64,000 nt of DNA, from assembly GCA_033283175.1 (NCBI GenBank), contig JAWMQM010000001.1, positions 744,001-808,000 of the forward strand. Reading direction: 5' to 3'. Positions 8,574 to 17,135 of this stretch are shown one piece after another. This DNA comes from Pseudomaricurvus sp033283175. Lineage in GTDB: Bacteria > Pseudomonadota > Gammaproteobacteria > Pseudomonadales > Cellvibrionaceae. The position numbers and the translations under genes are program-made. Each line of letters starts with the position of its first letter. Position 1 is the stretch's first letter. The notes under the pieces were generated by a model. The model did not search any database. It was not told where the DNA came from and saw only the letters and a list, made by a program, of their open reading frames with translations.

Positions 8574-9467
8574 TCAGCGGGAGTAGAGTTCCAGGATACT
8601 GGAGAAATCCTGCATACCCTTGTCCTCACCACCGCTGTTCTTGTGCAGGTTGAAGAGGTTGCGGGCGGCGGAACCCATGGGAATGGAGGACTTGCTGGAT
8701 ACCGCCGCGGCCTGTGCCAGGCTCAGGTCCTTGAGCATCAGGTCCACCATAAAGCCACCCTTGTAGCCGTTGGAGGCTGGAACCCCCTCCATCACGCCGG
8801 GCACCGGGTTGTACTTCTGCAGGGACCAGTTGCAGCCCGAGCTCTGCAGCATGATTTCAGAGAGCACTTTCGGATCGAGACCGTTATCCATACCCAGCTG
8901 CAGGGCCTCGGCGGTACCGCTCATATGGATTGCCAGCAGCATGTTATTGCAGATTTTGGCCACCTGTCCGGCACCCACCTCACCGGCGCGGAAGATGTTT
9001 GCCCCCATGGCTTCCAGTACTGGCTTGGAAGCCTCGAAGTCGGCCTCACTGCCACCCACCATAAACGCCAAGGTGCCGGCGGCAGCCGCCGCCACGCCAC
9101 CGGAAACCGGGGCATCAACAAAACGATGACCACGGATGGCGGCCTCACGACCGACACGACGGCTGTTTTCCGGTGCCACGGTAGAGCAATCCAGCACCAG
9201 CGCAGTGGTGGGAATCACATCCAACAGGCCATCATCGATATAAACGCCTTCCACAATGGCACCGTTGGGCAGCATGGAGACCACATAATCCACCCCTTCC
9301 ACGGCCTTTTTCGGGCAGTCCACCGGGGTGCAGCCTTTCTCGGCCGCCGCTTTCAGGTTGGCTTCCATCAGGTCAAAGGCGTTGACCTGGAAACCGGCCT
9401 TGACCAGGTTAGCGGCCATACCGCCACCCATATTACCGAGACCAATAAACGCTACTGTCTTAGCCAT
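8574..9467 (-). CDS. mmsB: 3-hydroxyisobutyrate dehydrogenase
   Basis: A 297-residue beta-hydroxyacid dehydrogenase that oxidises 3-hydroxyisobutyrate to methylmalonate semialdehyde with NAD+ in valine breakdown. The N-terminal GLGNMGGGMAANLVKAG is the nucleotide-binding motif. DAPVSGGVAAAAAGTLAFMVGG near residue 120 is the substrate-binding signature. The catalytic Lys sits in the conserved GQVAKICNNMLLA helix near residue 170. AGGAG eight bases before the ATG at 9467 supports the start; a GTG immediately upstream is possible. It is the last gene of the four-gene valine operon, after the hydrolase that makes its substrate. Confidence 0.93.
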   Translation of the reverse strand: MAKTVAFIGLGNMGGGMAANLVKAGFQVNAFDLMEANLKAAAEKGCTPVDCPKKAVEGVDYVVSMLPNGAIVEGVYIDDGLLDVIPTTALVLDCSTVAPENSRRVGREAAIRGHRFVDAPVSGGVAAAAAGTLAFMVGGSEADFEASKPVLEAMGANIFRAGEVGAGQVAKICNNMLLAIHMSGTAEALQLGMDNGLDPKVLSEIMLQSSGCNWSLQKYNPVPGVMEGVPASNGYKGGFMVDLMLKDLSLAQAAAVSSKSSIPMGSAARNLFNLHKNSGGEDKGMQDFSSILELYSR

Positions 9468-9524
9468 CACTCACTCTCCTCAACTCTTAAGCTTAAAAAC
9501 CCCTGCAGCACACACAGTGCCGGC

Positions 9525-10619
9525 TTACAGATCGGCCAGCGGGTTGCTTGTCCAGGGTTCAACAAAGAACGCCTCTATCTGCCCGGCAGTGACATCCTCG
9601 AAACGGGATGGCGTCCAGCTGGGATTCTTGTCCTTATCAATCAGCAGGGCGCGCACGCCCTCCTTGAAATGACCGAAGCGGGCGCAGTTCACCGACATGG
9701 TCAGCTCCAGGCGGAAGCAGTCCGCCAGTGACAGATCCTTGCCGCGCACCAGCTGCTCCCACACCAGGAAAGGCGTGACCGGACAGCCAGCCGCCAGTGT
9801 CTGGGCCGCCCGCACGCACCACTTGTCGTCGCCCTCGTAGGCGCGGATGCGATCAATAATGGCCAGCAGATCATCGCCGGCACAGGCCTCATTAATCCAG
9901 GCCAGATGAGCCTCCAGGTTACCGGCCGGCTTGCTGTCGGCGGACAAGGCGCCAAAATGCTGCATCACACCGGCAACGCCCTGCTCGCATTTCACCTCGG
10001 TCAGGGCGGTGATCACCTCTTCGCGCAGGTCGGCAGTGATGTAGTGATCAGCAAAGCCCACATAGAGCGCATCGGTAGCGTTGATCTGGCAGCCGGTGAG
10101 CCCCATAAACAGGCCGGTTTTACCCGGTGCCCGATTCAGGAAATAAGTACCGCCCACGTCGGGGTAGAGACCAATGGTGATCTCCGGCATGGCCATGCGG
10201 GTGGTATCGGTGACGATACGGTGGGCAGCGCCGCACAGCAGCCCCAGGCCGCCCCCCATGACAAAACCGGTACCCCACACCACCAGCGGTTTTTTGTAGG
10301 TGGCCATCAGGTAGTCGAGTCGGTACTCCTCCTCGAAGAACTCCGCGCAGCTGTTGTCCGGCAGCTCTTCGCCGTAGTTGGCGGAGCCGGCGTGCAGGGC
10401 GACTACGTCGCCGCCGGCGCAGAAGGCTTTGTCTCCGGCGGCATGCAGGAACACCGCCAGTACCGACTCATCGTCCTGCCACTGCTGCAGCTTGGGCAGC
10501 AGCAGGGAGACCATCTCAGCGGAGAGGGAGTTAAGGGATTTTTCGGAATTGAGCTGGGCTACCGCGAGTTTTTTACCGCCGGCGGCCGGGCGCTCTTCGA
10601 ACAACACTACATCAGTCAT
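9525..10619 (-). CDS. 3-hydroxyisobutyryl-CoA hydrolase
   Basis: A 364-residue crotonase-fold enzyme. The first catalytic Glu of enoyl-CoA hydratases is replaced (GGGLG, G126) while the second Glu (MPEITIG, E146) and the Asp of YPDVGG (D154) are present, the pattern of HIBCH-type thioester hydrolases. Length also fits HIBCH better than the shorter hydratases. It releases 3-hydroxyisobutyrate from its CoA ester in valine catabolism. Order in the operon (dehydrogenase, hydratase, hydrolase, mmsB) follows the pathway. A 292-bp repeat-filled gap separates it from the upstream hydratase gene. The ATG at 10619 has only a weak ribosome-binding site. Confidence 0.9.
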   Translation of the reverse strand: MTDVVLFEERPAAGGKKLAVAQLNSEKSLNSLSAEMVSLLLPKLQQWQDDESVLAVFLHAAGDKAFCAGGDVVALHAGSANYGEELPDNSCAEFFEEEYRLDYLMATYKKPLVVWGTGFVMGGGLGLLCGAAHRIVTDTTRMAMPEITIGLYPDVGGTYFLNRAPGKTGLFMGLTGCQINATDALYVGFADHYITADLREEVITALTEVKCEQGVAGVMQHFGALSADSKPAGNLEAHLAWINEACAGDDLLAIIDRIRAYEGDDKWCVRAAQTLAAGCPVTPFLVWEQLVRGKDLSLADCFRLELTMSVNCARFGHFKEGVRALLIDKDKNPSWTPSRFEDVTAGQIEAFFVEPWTSNPLADL

Positions 10620-10696
10620 GGATTACCCCATTAACACAGCAAGCGCGCAGCGCTTGCCGGGATCAAATATTGGGAGACTCGATTCATTTTTATCCC

Positions 10697-10765
10697 GTAG
10701 GAGCGCGCTCTGCGCGCGAACGAACCTCGTGCCAAACCCGATTCGCGCGCAGAGCGCGCTCCTAC
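10697..10765. repeat. REP doublet (REPIN-like inverted pair)
   Basis: Two 24-bp perfect inverted copies (10697-10720 and 10742-10765) start with GTAGGAGCGCGCTCTGCGCG and are separated by 21 bp. The GTAGGAGC...CGCGAA core resembles REP sequences of Pseudomonas, and two REPs in opposite orientation form a REPIN. It lies between two genes of the valine operon. A similar pair occurs at 63370-63442. Confidence 0.85.
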
Positions 10766-10790
10766 ACCGGATTCAGCCCTGCACATCATT

Positions 10791-10843
10791 CGTCGCTCCC
10801 GCGCTGGCGGGAGCCCATGGATTCCCGCCTGCGCGGGAATGAC
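10791..10843. repeat. REP-like palindromes (GGATTCCCGC...GCGGGAATGAC type)
   Basis: Two abutting palindromes: CTCCCGCGCTGGCGGGAG and ATTCCCGCCTGCGCGGGAAT followed by GAC. Read on the minus strand, the second encodes the VIPAQAGIH pattern often seen in annotated spurious proteins, a hallmark of this dispersed repeat class. Related copies are at 10878-10902 and 52177-52412. Confidence 0.85.
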
Positions 10844-10877
10844 ATCTTGCAGATTACGGTGCCGATCCTCAGCTTTT

Positions 10878-10902
10878 GGATTCCCGCCCGGGCGGGAATG
10901 AC
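10878..10902. repeat. REP-like palindrome, second copy
   Basis: GGATTCCCGCCCGGGCGGGAATGAC, the same class as the preceding element, ten bases before the stop codon of the enoyl-CoA hydratase gene. Confidence 0.85.
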
Positions 10903-10911
10903 AAACCTGGA

Positions 10912-11688
10912 TCAGGCGTTTTTCCACTCGGGCTTGCGCTTCTCCAGAAACGCAGAGACGCCCTCTTTCTGGTCCTGACTGTCCCACAGTTTTACAAACA
11001 GCTCGCGCTCCTTGTAGAAGGCGCTGTTAATGTCGCCATCGCGGGCAGCCATAATCAGCTCTTTGCAGTAGCGCACGGAGGTAGGAGACTGCCCTTCCAC
11101 CTTGGCCGCCAGCTCCAGGGCTTTTTCCAGCGCTGTGCCGGTGGGCACCACTTCGGAGACCAGGCCAATCTTCTCGGCCTGCGGCGCCTTCAGGCGCTCA
11201 CCCAGCAGGATCATGCGCTTGGCCCACTGCTCGCCCACCAGCCAGGAGAGGTGCTGGGAACCGAGGCCGCAGGGCAGCAGACCCACTGCCGCTTCCGGCA
11301 GAGCCATCTGTGACTGCTCTTCGCAGATACGCACATCACAGCACAGCGCCACTTCCAGACCGCCGCCCATGGCGTAGCCGGTAATGGCAGCAATAGAGAC
11401 GCCGTTGTAGTTAGTCAGAGCCATAAAGGCTTCACCGAAGGCCTGGGCAGACGCAAAGGACTTGCCCTTGTCGTCGTGATCAAACTGCTTCAGGTCAGCA
11501 CCGGCACTGAAGAATTTTTCACTTTCACTGGCCAGCACCAGGGCGTAGTTGTCCTTGTCTGCGTTCAGCTCTTCCACCAGCTGTTTGAGATAGGCCAGGC
11601 TCTCAGGCGTCCAGGTATTGGCGGGCGGATTGTTGAAGGTGATGATGGCGGTGTGGCCGCGTTTTTCCAGTTTCAGCAGATCAGACAT
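10912..11688 (-). CDS. Enoyl-CoA hydratase (valine pathway, methacrylyl-CoA hydratase)
   Basis: A 258-residue crotonase-family enzyme with both catalytic glutamates of hydratases: E112 in GGGLEVALCCD and E132 in ALPEAAVG, exactly 20 residues apart. The oxyanion-hole stretch SAGADLKQF lies near residue 61. Position between an isobutyryl-type acyl-CoA dehydrogenase and a 3-hydroxyisobutyryl-CoA hydrolase indicates hydration of methacrylyl-CoA; the specificity is inferred from context. GGAG six bases before the ATG supports the start. Confidence 0.9.
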   Translation of the reverse strand: MSDLLKLEKRGHTAIITFNNPPANTWTPESLAYLKQLVEELNADKDNYALVLASESEKFFSAGADLKQFDHDDKGKSFASAQAFGEAFMALTNYNGVSIAAITGYAMGGGLEVALCCDVRICEEQSQMALPEAAVGLLPCGLGSQHLSWLVGEQWAKRMILLGERLKAPQAEKIGLVSEVVPTGTALEKALELAAKVEGQSPTSVRYCKELIMAARDGDINSAFYKERELFVKLWDSQDQKEGVSAFLEKRKPEWKNA

Positions 11689-11777
11689 GATGGCTCCATG
11701 GTATTGTTTTTGTAAAAGACCGGCGGGGGATTTCTGCAGGCTAGCACCCGCTGCTCCGCGTCACCGCCGGCAAACTC

Positions 11778-11809
11778 CGGACAGCCACACTTTCTCGTAC
11801 AGCTGTCCG
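11778..11809. repeat. Intercistronic inverted repeat
   Basis: An 8-bp perfect inverted repeat CGGACAGC/GCTGTCCG (11778-11785, 11802-11809) with a 16-base loop, in the 131-bp gap between the acyl-CoA dehydrogenase and hydratase genes. It may stabilise or process the operon mRNA. Confidence 0.5.
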
Positions 11810-11819
11810 CAGGCATAGC

Positions 11820-12986
11820 TCAACGCAGCGCTTCCGGCGCCCCCTCTTCGAGGATACGACGGGCGGTAATCAGGCGCATAACTTCGTTGGTACCCTCCAG
11901 GATCTGGTGCACCCGGGCGTCGCGCAGGAAGCGCTCAATGGGGTATTCACGGATATAGCCATAGCCGCCGTGCAGCTGCAGCGCCTGGTTGCACACCTCG
12001 AAGCCCACATCGGTAGCGAAGCGTTTGGCCATCGCGCAATAGGTAGTTTTATCCGGGTGATTCTCGTCCAGTTTGGTGGCTGCCAGGCGGATCATCTGCC
12101 GCGCCGCTACCAGCTCGGTGAGCATATCCGCCAGCTTGAACTGCAGCGCCTGAAAACTGGCCAGGGACTTACCAAACTGCTTGCGCTCGTGCATGTAAGC
12201 CTGGGCATGATTGAGACAGGCCTGGGCGGCACCAATGGAGCAGGTGGCGATATTGATACGGCCGCCGTCGAGGCCCTTCATGGCAATCTTGAAGCCCTCG
12301 CCCTCGTCACCCAGGCGGTGATCGGCAGGGATACGTACGTCCTCAAAGGCAATGGCGCGGGTAGGCTGGGAGTTCCAGCCCATCTTGTCTTCATTCTTGC
12401 CGTAGCTGATACCGGCGGCATCGGCGGGGATGGCAAAGGCACTGATACCGCGAGCGCCATCCTCAGCGGTACCGGTGCGGGCCATCAGCACCAGCACATC
12501 GGTACTGCCAGCGCCGCTGATGAACATCTTGCTGCCGTTGAGCACATACTCATCGCCCTCGCGGCGGGCGGTGGTGCGCAGGGAACCGGCGTCGCTGCCG
12601 GCACCGGGCTCGGTCAGGCAATAAGAGGCCAGCTTCTGACCGGAGGTCAGGTCTGCCGCCCACTTATCCTTCACCACATCGGTGCCCCAGCTGCAGAGCA
12701 TCCAGGTAGCCATATTGTGAATGGAGATAAACGCTGCGGTGGAGGTGCAGCCTGCCGCCAGCTCTTCGAGGATGATGGCCGAATCCAGCCGTGACAGCGC
12801 CATGCCGCCGTTCTCTTCCGGGCAGTAGAGGCCACAGAAACCCATCTCACCGGCCATGGCGATCACATCGACCGGGAAGATCTTCTTCTCGTCCCACTCC
12901 GCCGCATGGGGAGCCATTTCGCCCTGGGCAAAGGCTCTCGCGGCCTCCTGAAAGGCCAACTGCTCTTCATTCAGATTAAAATCCAT
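11820..12986 (-). CDS. Acyl-CoA dehydrogenase, isobutyryl-CoA dehydrogenase type
   Basis: A 388-residue FAD-dependent dehydrogenase, about the usual 380-390 length. Visible are the family stretches CLTEPGAGSDAGSL (flavin and substrate loop), ALQLHGGYGYIREYPIERFLRD and the catalytic-base region HQILEGTNEVMRLI near the C-terminus. As first gene of an operon with a hydratase, 3-hydroxyisobutyryl-CoA hydrolase and mmsB, it most likely oxidises isobutyryl-CoA to methacrylyl-CoA. The start MDFNLNEEQ at 12986 matches family N-termini; in-frame codons further upstream are not conserved. A divergent AraC-type gene shares the 261-bp upstream region. No mmsA (methylmalonate-semialdehyde dehydrogenase) is nearby. 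Confidence 0.9.
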   Translation of the reverse strand: MDFNLNEEQLAFQEAARAFAQGEMAPHAAEWDEKKIFPVDVIAMAGEMGFCGLYCPEENGGMALSRLDSAIILEELAAGCTSTAAFISIHNMATWMLCSWGTDVVKDKWAADLTSGQKLASYCLTEPGAGSDAGSLRTTARREGDEYVLNGSKMFISGAGSTDVLVLMARTGTAEDGARGISAFAIPADAAGISYGKNEDKMGWNSQPTRAIAFEDVRIPADHRLGDEGEGFKIAMKGLDGGRINIATCSIGAAQACLNHAQAYMHERKQFGKSLASFQALQFKLADMLTELVAARQMIRLAATKLDENHPDKTTYCAMAKRFATDVGFEVCNQALQLHGGYGYIREYPIERFLRDARVHQILEGTNEVMRLITARRILEEGAPEALR

Positions 12987-13047
12987 AGACTCATCTCGGA
13001 TCATTATTATTTGGACAACTTCATGGCAACCATGAAGCCATTGCTGG

Positions 13048-13068
13048 TGACCGTCACACTGGCGGTCA
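13048..13068. promoter_or_regulatory. Possible operator in the valine operon/AraC-type regulator intergenic region
   Basis: TGACCG and CGGTCA face each other 9 bp apart between the divergent genes, 62 bp before the dehydrogenase start. AraC-type activators normally use direct repeats, so assignment to the neighbouring regulator is uncertain. Confidence 0.3.
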
Positions 13069-13247
13069 TGCATTATCTGGCGCCGTACATGGCTGCCATC
13101 GGCAAACACTCTCACGTGAACGCCGCAGTAGATCATAGACTCTACCACAGAGTGGATTGACGATATTGCCGTAATGATGGACTATCTTGCGCTTCCAGGC
13201 GCATTGCGGCGCAATCCGCCTGCCAGCTCACAGATCGGCTACCGCTC

Positions 13248-14123
13248 ATGCAGCTCACCTCCAACTGGCCACTCCCCAGCAAGGGTATCCGCTTTCTGAC
13301 CCCTCAGTTCCTGTGCGAACAACTGGCCGCCAACCCGCTCACCGCCGGCCTCTACCCGGTCGCCATGGGCTACTACCCCCAGGCGGCAGATCACCTGATG
13401 ATACGGGAGCAGCACCAGAACAATCTGCTGATCTACTGTACCGCCGGGCGCGGCACGGTGGTACTGGACGGCAAGCCACAGCGGGTCAGACCCGGGGATC
13501 TGATCCTGCTCCCCAAAGGCCAGCCCCACAGCTACAGCGCCCACAGCTCCTATCCATGGAGCATCTACTGGATACATTTCGACGGAGAGTTGAGCGATGC
13601 GTTCTGTCGCCACCTGGACCTGGCCTCGCCGGTACAGGCCATCGGCCTGCAGTCGCGACTGATCTCCGACTTCGGGGAACTCTTCAACCTGCGCCACAGC
13701 GGTTACAACCTGGCCACCTTCACTCACGGCTGCCACCAGCTGCAACAACTTATGAGCTATCTCGCCCTGCTGGTGCGGCAGCAGCGCTCAAAAAGCGGCA
13801 AACCCATCGACCTGGACGCCGCCCAGGCCTACATGAAACAACACCTGCACGGCCACGTGGACCTGCAGTCGCTGGCGACCCACAGCAAACTCTCCAAATA
13901 CCACTTTTCCAAGCGCTTCAAGGCACTCACCGGCCATTCGCCAATCCAGTACTTCATCAACCTGAAGATGCAGCACGCCTGCCACCTTCTGGATGCCAGC
14001 AGCCAGCCCGTCAAACAAGTGGCCGGTGCCCTGGGCTACGACGACGCCTACTATTTTTCGCGACTGTTTAAACGCGTGATCGGCTTGTCACCGGACCAGT
14101 ACCGGAAGAGCAAACACCGCTAG
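13248..14123 (+). CDS. AraC family transcriptional regulator, candidate activator of the valine operon
   Basis: A 291-residue regulator. The N-terminal 160 residues form an AraC-type cupin sensor domain (GRGTVVLDGKPQRVRPGDLILLPKGQPHSY). The C-terminal 100 residues carry two helix-turn-helix motifs: LQSLATHSKLSKYHFSKRFK and VKQVAGALGYDDAYYFSRLFK, ending with the signature GLSPDQYR. It is divergently transcribed from the isobutyryl-CoA dehydrogenase operon. In Pseudomonas aeruginosa the AraC-type MmsR activates mmsAB, so an analogous role is likely but inferred from position only. The 78 bp after the gene hold no clear terminator. Confidence 0.85.
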   Translation: MQLTSNWPLPSKGIRFLTPQFLCEQLAANPLTAGLYPVAMGYYPQAADHLMIREQHQNNLLIYCTAGRGTVVLDGKPQRVRPGDLILLPKGQPHSYSAHSSYPWSIYWIHFDGELSDAFCRHLDLASPVQAIGLQSRLISDFGELFNLRHSGYNLATFTHGCHQLQQLMSYLALLVRQQRSKSGKPIDLDAAQAYMKQHLHGHVDLQSLATHSKLSKYHFSKRFKALTGHSPIQYFINLKMQHACHLLDASSQPVKQVAGALGYDDAYYFSRLFKRVIGLSPDQYRKSKHR

Positions 14124-14200
14124 GAGATGACCGGGAGCGGCGCCGCCGGCAACAGGGGAAGAGGCCGGACCCGCCGGAAACCCGGCAGGCCCGTGCAGAA

Positions 14201-15253
14201 TCAACGCAGGGAGTCGTTGATGTTTTGCAATACAGCAACACCCGGGCAGAGCTCTTTCTCACCCAGCTGACGCAGCGGCTTTTTGCTGCTGTCGATGCTG
14301 TCATGCAGGTCCTGTGAGTCCGGATCCATGTACAGCAGGCCGGTGAGGATGCGACCGCGATCCTTGTAGTTCTTCATGCGCTCCACCGCGGAGTTGCGGC
14401 TGCGCACGTTGAGCTTGTCGTCCATCTTGCACAGGTGCACCACGGAACCGTCGTGCAGGGTCACCTCTTCCGAGGTCTGGTTCGGGTAGCAGGCGGTAAT
14501 CTCTTCACGCATGGGCACAAAGTCCACGGTGCCGGTGGCCTCCAGGTGATCGCGCACAAACTCGTAGCCCTTGGTGGAGCCCGGGTTGTTGTTGAAGGTC
14601 ACACAGGGGGAGATCACATCGATAAAGGCAAAGCCGCGATGGGAAACCGCCGCCTTGATCAGGGGCACCAGCTGGTCCTTGTCGCCGGAGAAGCTGCGGG
14701 CCACAAAGGTGGCACCCAGTTCCAGCGCCACGCCGGCCAGGTCAATCGCCTCAAACTTGTTGGGTTCGCCCTTCTTGCTGCAGGAACCCACATCGGCCGT
14801 GGCCGAGTCCTGACCCTTGGTGAGGCCGTAGCAACCGTTGTTCATGACGATGTAGACCATGTTCAGGTTGCGGCGCACAGCGTGGGCAAACTGCCCCATG
14901 CCGATGGAGGCGGTATCGCCGTCACCGGAGACACCCAGGTAGATCAGGTCACGGTTGGCCATGTTGGCACCGGTCACGACTGAAGGCATACGGCCGTGTA
15001 CGGAGTTGAAGCCGTGGGACTTGCCCAGGAAGTAGGTTGGCGTCTTGGACGAACAACCAATGCCTGAGAGCTTGGCAACACGATGCGGCTCGATGGACAT
15101 CTCGAACATGGACTGTACCACCGCCGCACTGATGGAGTCGTGACCACAACCGGCACACAGGGTGGAGAGTGCGCCTTCGTAGTCCTTGCGACTGTAACCC
15201 AGCTCGTTAACAGGCAGCTGCGGGTGACGAAATTCGGGTCTTAAATAAGTCAT
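14201..15253 (-). CDS. korB: 2-oxoacid:acceptor oxidoreductase, beta subunit (KorB-like)
   Basis: A 350-residue thiamine-diphosphate subunit. The TPP/Mg motif GVSGDGDTASIG near residue 108 continues to the conserved NNGCYGLTKGQ. Cysteines in CAGCGHD and GIGCSSK near residues 35-68 and one further along can ligate the proximal 4Fe-4S cluster. It oxidatively decarboxylates 2-oxoglutarate or a related 2-oxoacid to the acyl-CoA. It is the last gene of a three-gene operon, 16 bp after korA, with AGGAGG seven bases before its ATG. Substrate is inferred from family. Confidence 0.9.
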   Translation of the reverse strand: MTYLRPEFRHPQLPVNELGYSRKDYEGALSTLCAGCGHDSISAAVVQSMFEMSIEPHRVAKLSGIGCSSKTPTYFLGKSHGFNSVHGRMPSVVTGANMANRDLIYLGVSGDGDTASIGMGQFAHAVRRNLNMVYIVMNNGCYGLTKGQDSATADVGSCSKKGEPNKFEAIDLAGVALELGATFVARSFSGDKDQLVPLIKAAVSHRGFAFIDVISPCVTFNNNPGSTKGYEFVRDHLEATGTVDFVPMREEITACYPNQTSEEVTLHDGSVVHLCKMDDKLNVRSRNSAVERMKNYKDRGRILTGLLYMDPDSQDLHDSIDSSKKPLRQLGEKELCPGVAVLQNINDSLR

Positions 15254-15269
15254 TGTCTATCCTCCTGGA

Positions 15270-17135
15270 TTACGCCTTGGCCGCAGCAGCTTTTTTACGC
15301 TGACTGCCGCTGCTCTTGTTCAAAACCGCACTGACCGCATCGGCGACAAAGCGCGCGGTGATGGGCATGCCGTTGTAGTTCAGAACCTTGTTCAGGCGTT
15401 TTGGATCCAGGTCACACTCGTTGACCAGCAGCGTGCGCATCTGCGCATCGCGGTTTTGTTCAACCACAAACACCTGCTCGTGGCTGTTGATGAAGTCGAC
15501 GATCTCATCGGCAAACGGGAAGGCGCGAATACGGCAGGTGTCCGCTGCAATGCCCTCGCCCGCCAACAGATCCACCGCTTCCAGGGTGGCGTGCATGGAG
15601 GTACCGAAGTGCAGAATGCCTACAGACGCATTGGCCTTGGCGTTGGCCTTGGTGATCACCGGCGCGGGCACGTAGGACTTGGCGGTCTCGAACTTCTTCA
15701 GCAGACGCTCCATGTTCGCCACGTACTCTTCGCCATCTTCGGTGTAGACCGCGTACTCATCCCGTGAGGTTCCGCGGGTGAAGAAGGCACCCTTGGTGGG
15801 GTGGGTACCGGGATAAGTGCGGTAAGGGATACCGTCGCCGTCCACATCCAGGTAGCGACCGAAGCGCTCGCTCATGTTCTCCAGCTGCTCGGCGTTGAAC
15901 ACCTTGCCGCGCTTGTAGCTGCGGTTTTCATCCCACTCAAACGGCTCGGACATATTGTCGTTCATGCCCAGGTCCAGATCGGTGAGCATGATGATCGGGG
16001 TCTGCAGCTGCTCCGCCAGGTCAAAGGACTGGGCGGTCATGTCGAAACACTCTTTCGGCGTCGACGGGAATACCAGCACGTGCTTGGTATCACCGTGGGA
16101 AGCGTAGGCACAGGCCAGCACGTCGGACTGCTGGGTGCGGGTGGGCATACCAGTGGAGGGACCGGCACGCTGCACGTCGATCAGCACCGCCGGGATCTCG
16201 GCAAAGTAGGCCAGCCCCAAAAATTCACTCATCAGGGAGATACCGGGACCACTGGTGGCGGTAAAGGCGCGGGCACCGTTCCAGTTGGCACCGATCACCA
16301 TACCCATGGCCGCCAGCTCATCCTCCGCCTGCACAATGGCGAAGTTTTTCTTGCCGGTGCCCGGATCGATACGCATGCGCTTGCAGTACTTCTCGAACGC
16401 CTCAACCACAGAGGTGGACGGGGTAATCGGGTACCAGCCGGCCATGGTGGCGCCGCCGTAGACCGCACCCAGGCCACAGGCGTCGTTACCCTCTACCAGA
16501 ATGTAGTCACCCATGGGGCGGGTCTCTACCGTCACATGCAGCGGGCAGGTGAAGTTGCTCTTGGCGTACTGGAAGCCCAGTTCCAGCGCGTGCACGTTGG
16601 GGGCGATCAGCTTCTCCTTGCCCTTGAACTGATCGGCGATCAGGTCGGTAAGCACAGAGAAATCCATGTTGATCAGGGCCGCCATGGCACCCACATAGAT
16701 CACGTTCTTGAACAGCTGGCGCTGGCGGGCGTCCTTGTACTCTTCCAGGCAGATGCGGGTCAGTGGCAGGCCAATAAAGTCGATGTCATCGCGCATCAGG
16801 CGCAGGTCCAGCGGCTTGCTGTTGTCGTAGATGAAGTAGCCACCAGGCTTCACTTCACGCACGTCCTTGGCCATGCTCTGCGGATTCACCGACACCATGA
16901 TGTCGACGCCCTCACGGCGGGCCAAGTAACCCTTGTCGTTCACCCGCACTTCGTACCAGGTAGGCAGGCCCTGGATGTTGGACGGGAAGATGTTTTTCGG
17001 GCTCACCGACAGCCCCATGCGGAACAGGGCCTTGGCAAACAGGTTGTTGGCACTGGCAGAGCCGGTGCCGTTCACATTGGCAAATTTCACCACCAGGTCG
17101 TTGACGACCGGGGTACGCGCAGGAATCCCGCTCAT
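15270..17135 (-). CDS. korA: 2-oxoacid:acceptor oxidoreductase, alpha subunit with fused gamma domain (KorA-like)
   Basis: A 621-residue subunit. The N-terminal 190 residues are the gamma-type CoA-binding domain (FANVNGTGSASANNLFAKAL). The rest is the pyrimidine-binding alpha part (GNDACGLGAVYGGATMAGWYPITPSTSVVEAF; RAGPSTGMPTRTQQSDVL), the layout of 2-oxoglutarate:ferredoxin oxidoreductase KorA. GAGGAGGAGCAAGC precedes the ATG, which overlaps the stop of the upstream flavoprotein gene by four bases (ATGA), so the two are translationally coupled. Three polypeptides of about 66, 67 and 38 kDa recall the KorABC 2-oxoglutarate:NADP+ oxidoreductase of Azoarcus/Thauera. Confidence 0.9.
   Translation of the reverse strand: MSGIPARTPVVNDLVVKFANVNGTGSASANNLFAKALFRMGLSVSPKNIFPSNIQGLPTWYEVRVNDKGYLARREGVDIMVSVNPQSMAKDVREVKPGGYFIYDNSKPLDLRLMRDDIDFIGLPLTRICLEEYKDARQRQLFKNVIYVGAMAALINMDFSVLTDLIADQFKGKEKLIAPNVHALELGFQYAKSNFTCPLHVTVETRPMGDYILVEGNDACGLGAVYGGATMAGWYPITPSTSVVEAFEKYCKRMRIDPGTGKKNFAIVQAEDELAAMGMVIGANWNGARAFTATSGPGISLMSEFLGLAYFAEIPAVLIDVQRAGPSTGMPTRTQQSDVLACAYASHGDTKHVLVFPSTPKECFDMTAQSFDLAEQLQTPIIMLTDLDLGMNDNMSEPFEWDENRSYKRGKVFNAEQLENMSERFGRYLDVDGDGIPYRTYPGTHPTKGAFFTRGTSRDEYAVYTEDGEEYVANMERLLKKFETAKSYVPAPVITKANAKANASVGILHFGTSMHATLEAVDLLAGEGIAADTCRIRAFPFADEIVDFINSHEQVFVVEQNRDAQMRTLLVNECDLDPKRLNKVLNYNGMPITARFVADAVSAVLNKSSGSQRKKAAAAKA

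Noticed and set aside
10631..10987. Possible small proteins over the REP region (minus-strand VIPAQAGIH and opposite-strand frames)
   Set aside because: They are translations of the dispersed palindrome class and overlap the hydratase gene end.
13187..14071. Long alternative frame (294 residues) overlapping the AraC-type gene
   Set aside because: It is the same stretch read in another frame, with composition rich in Arg/Pro/His and no domain; the AraC-type frame has both helix-turn-helix motifs.
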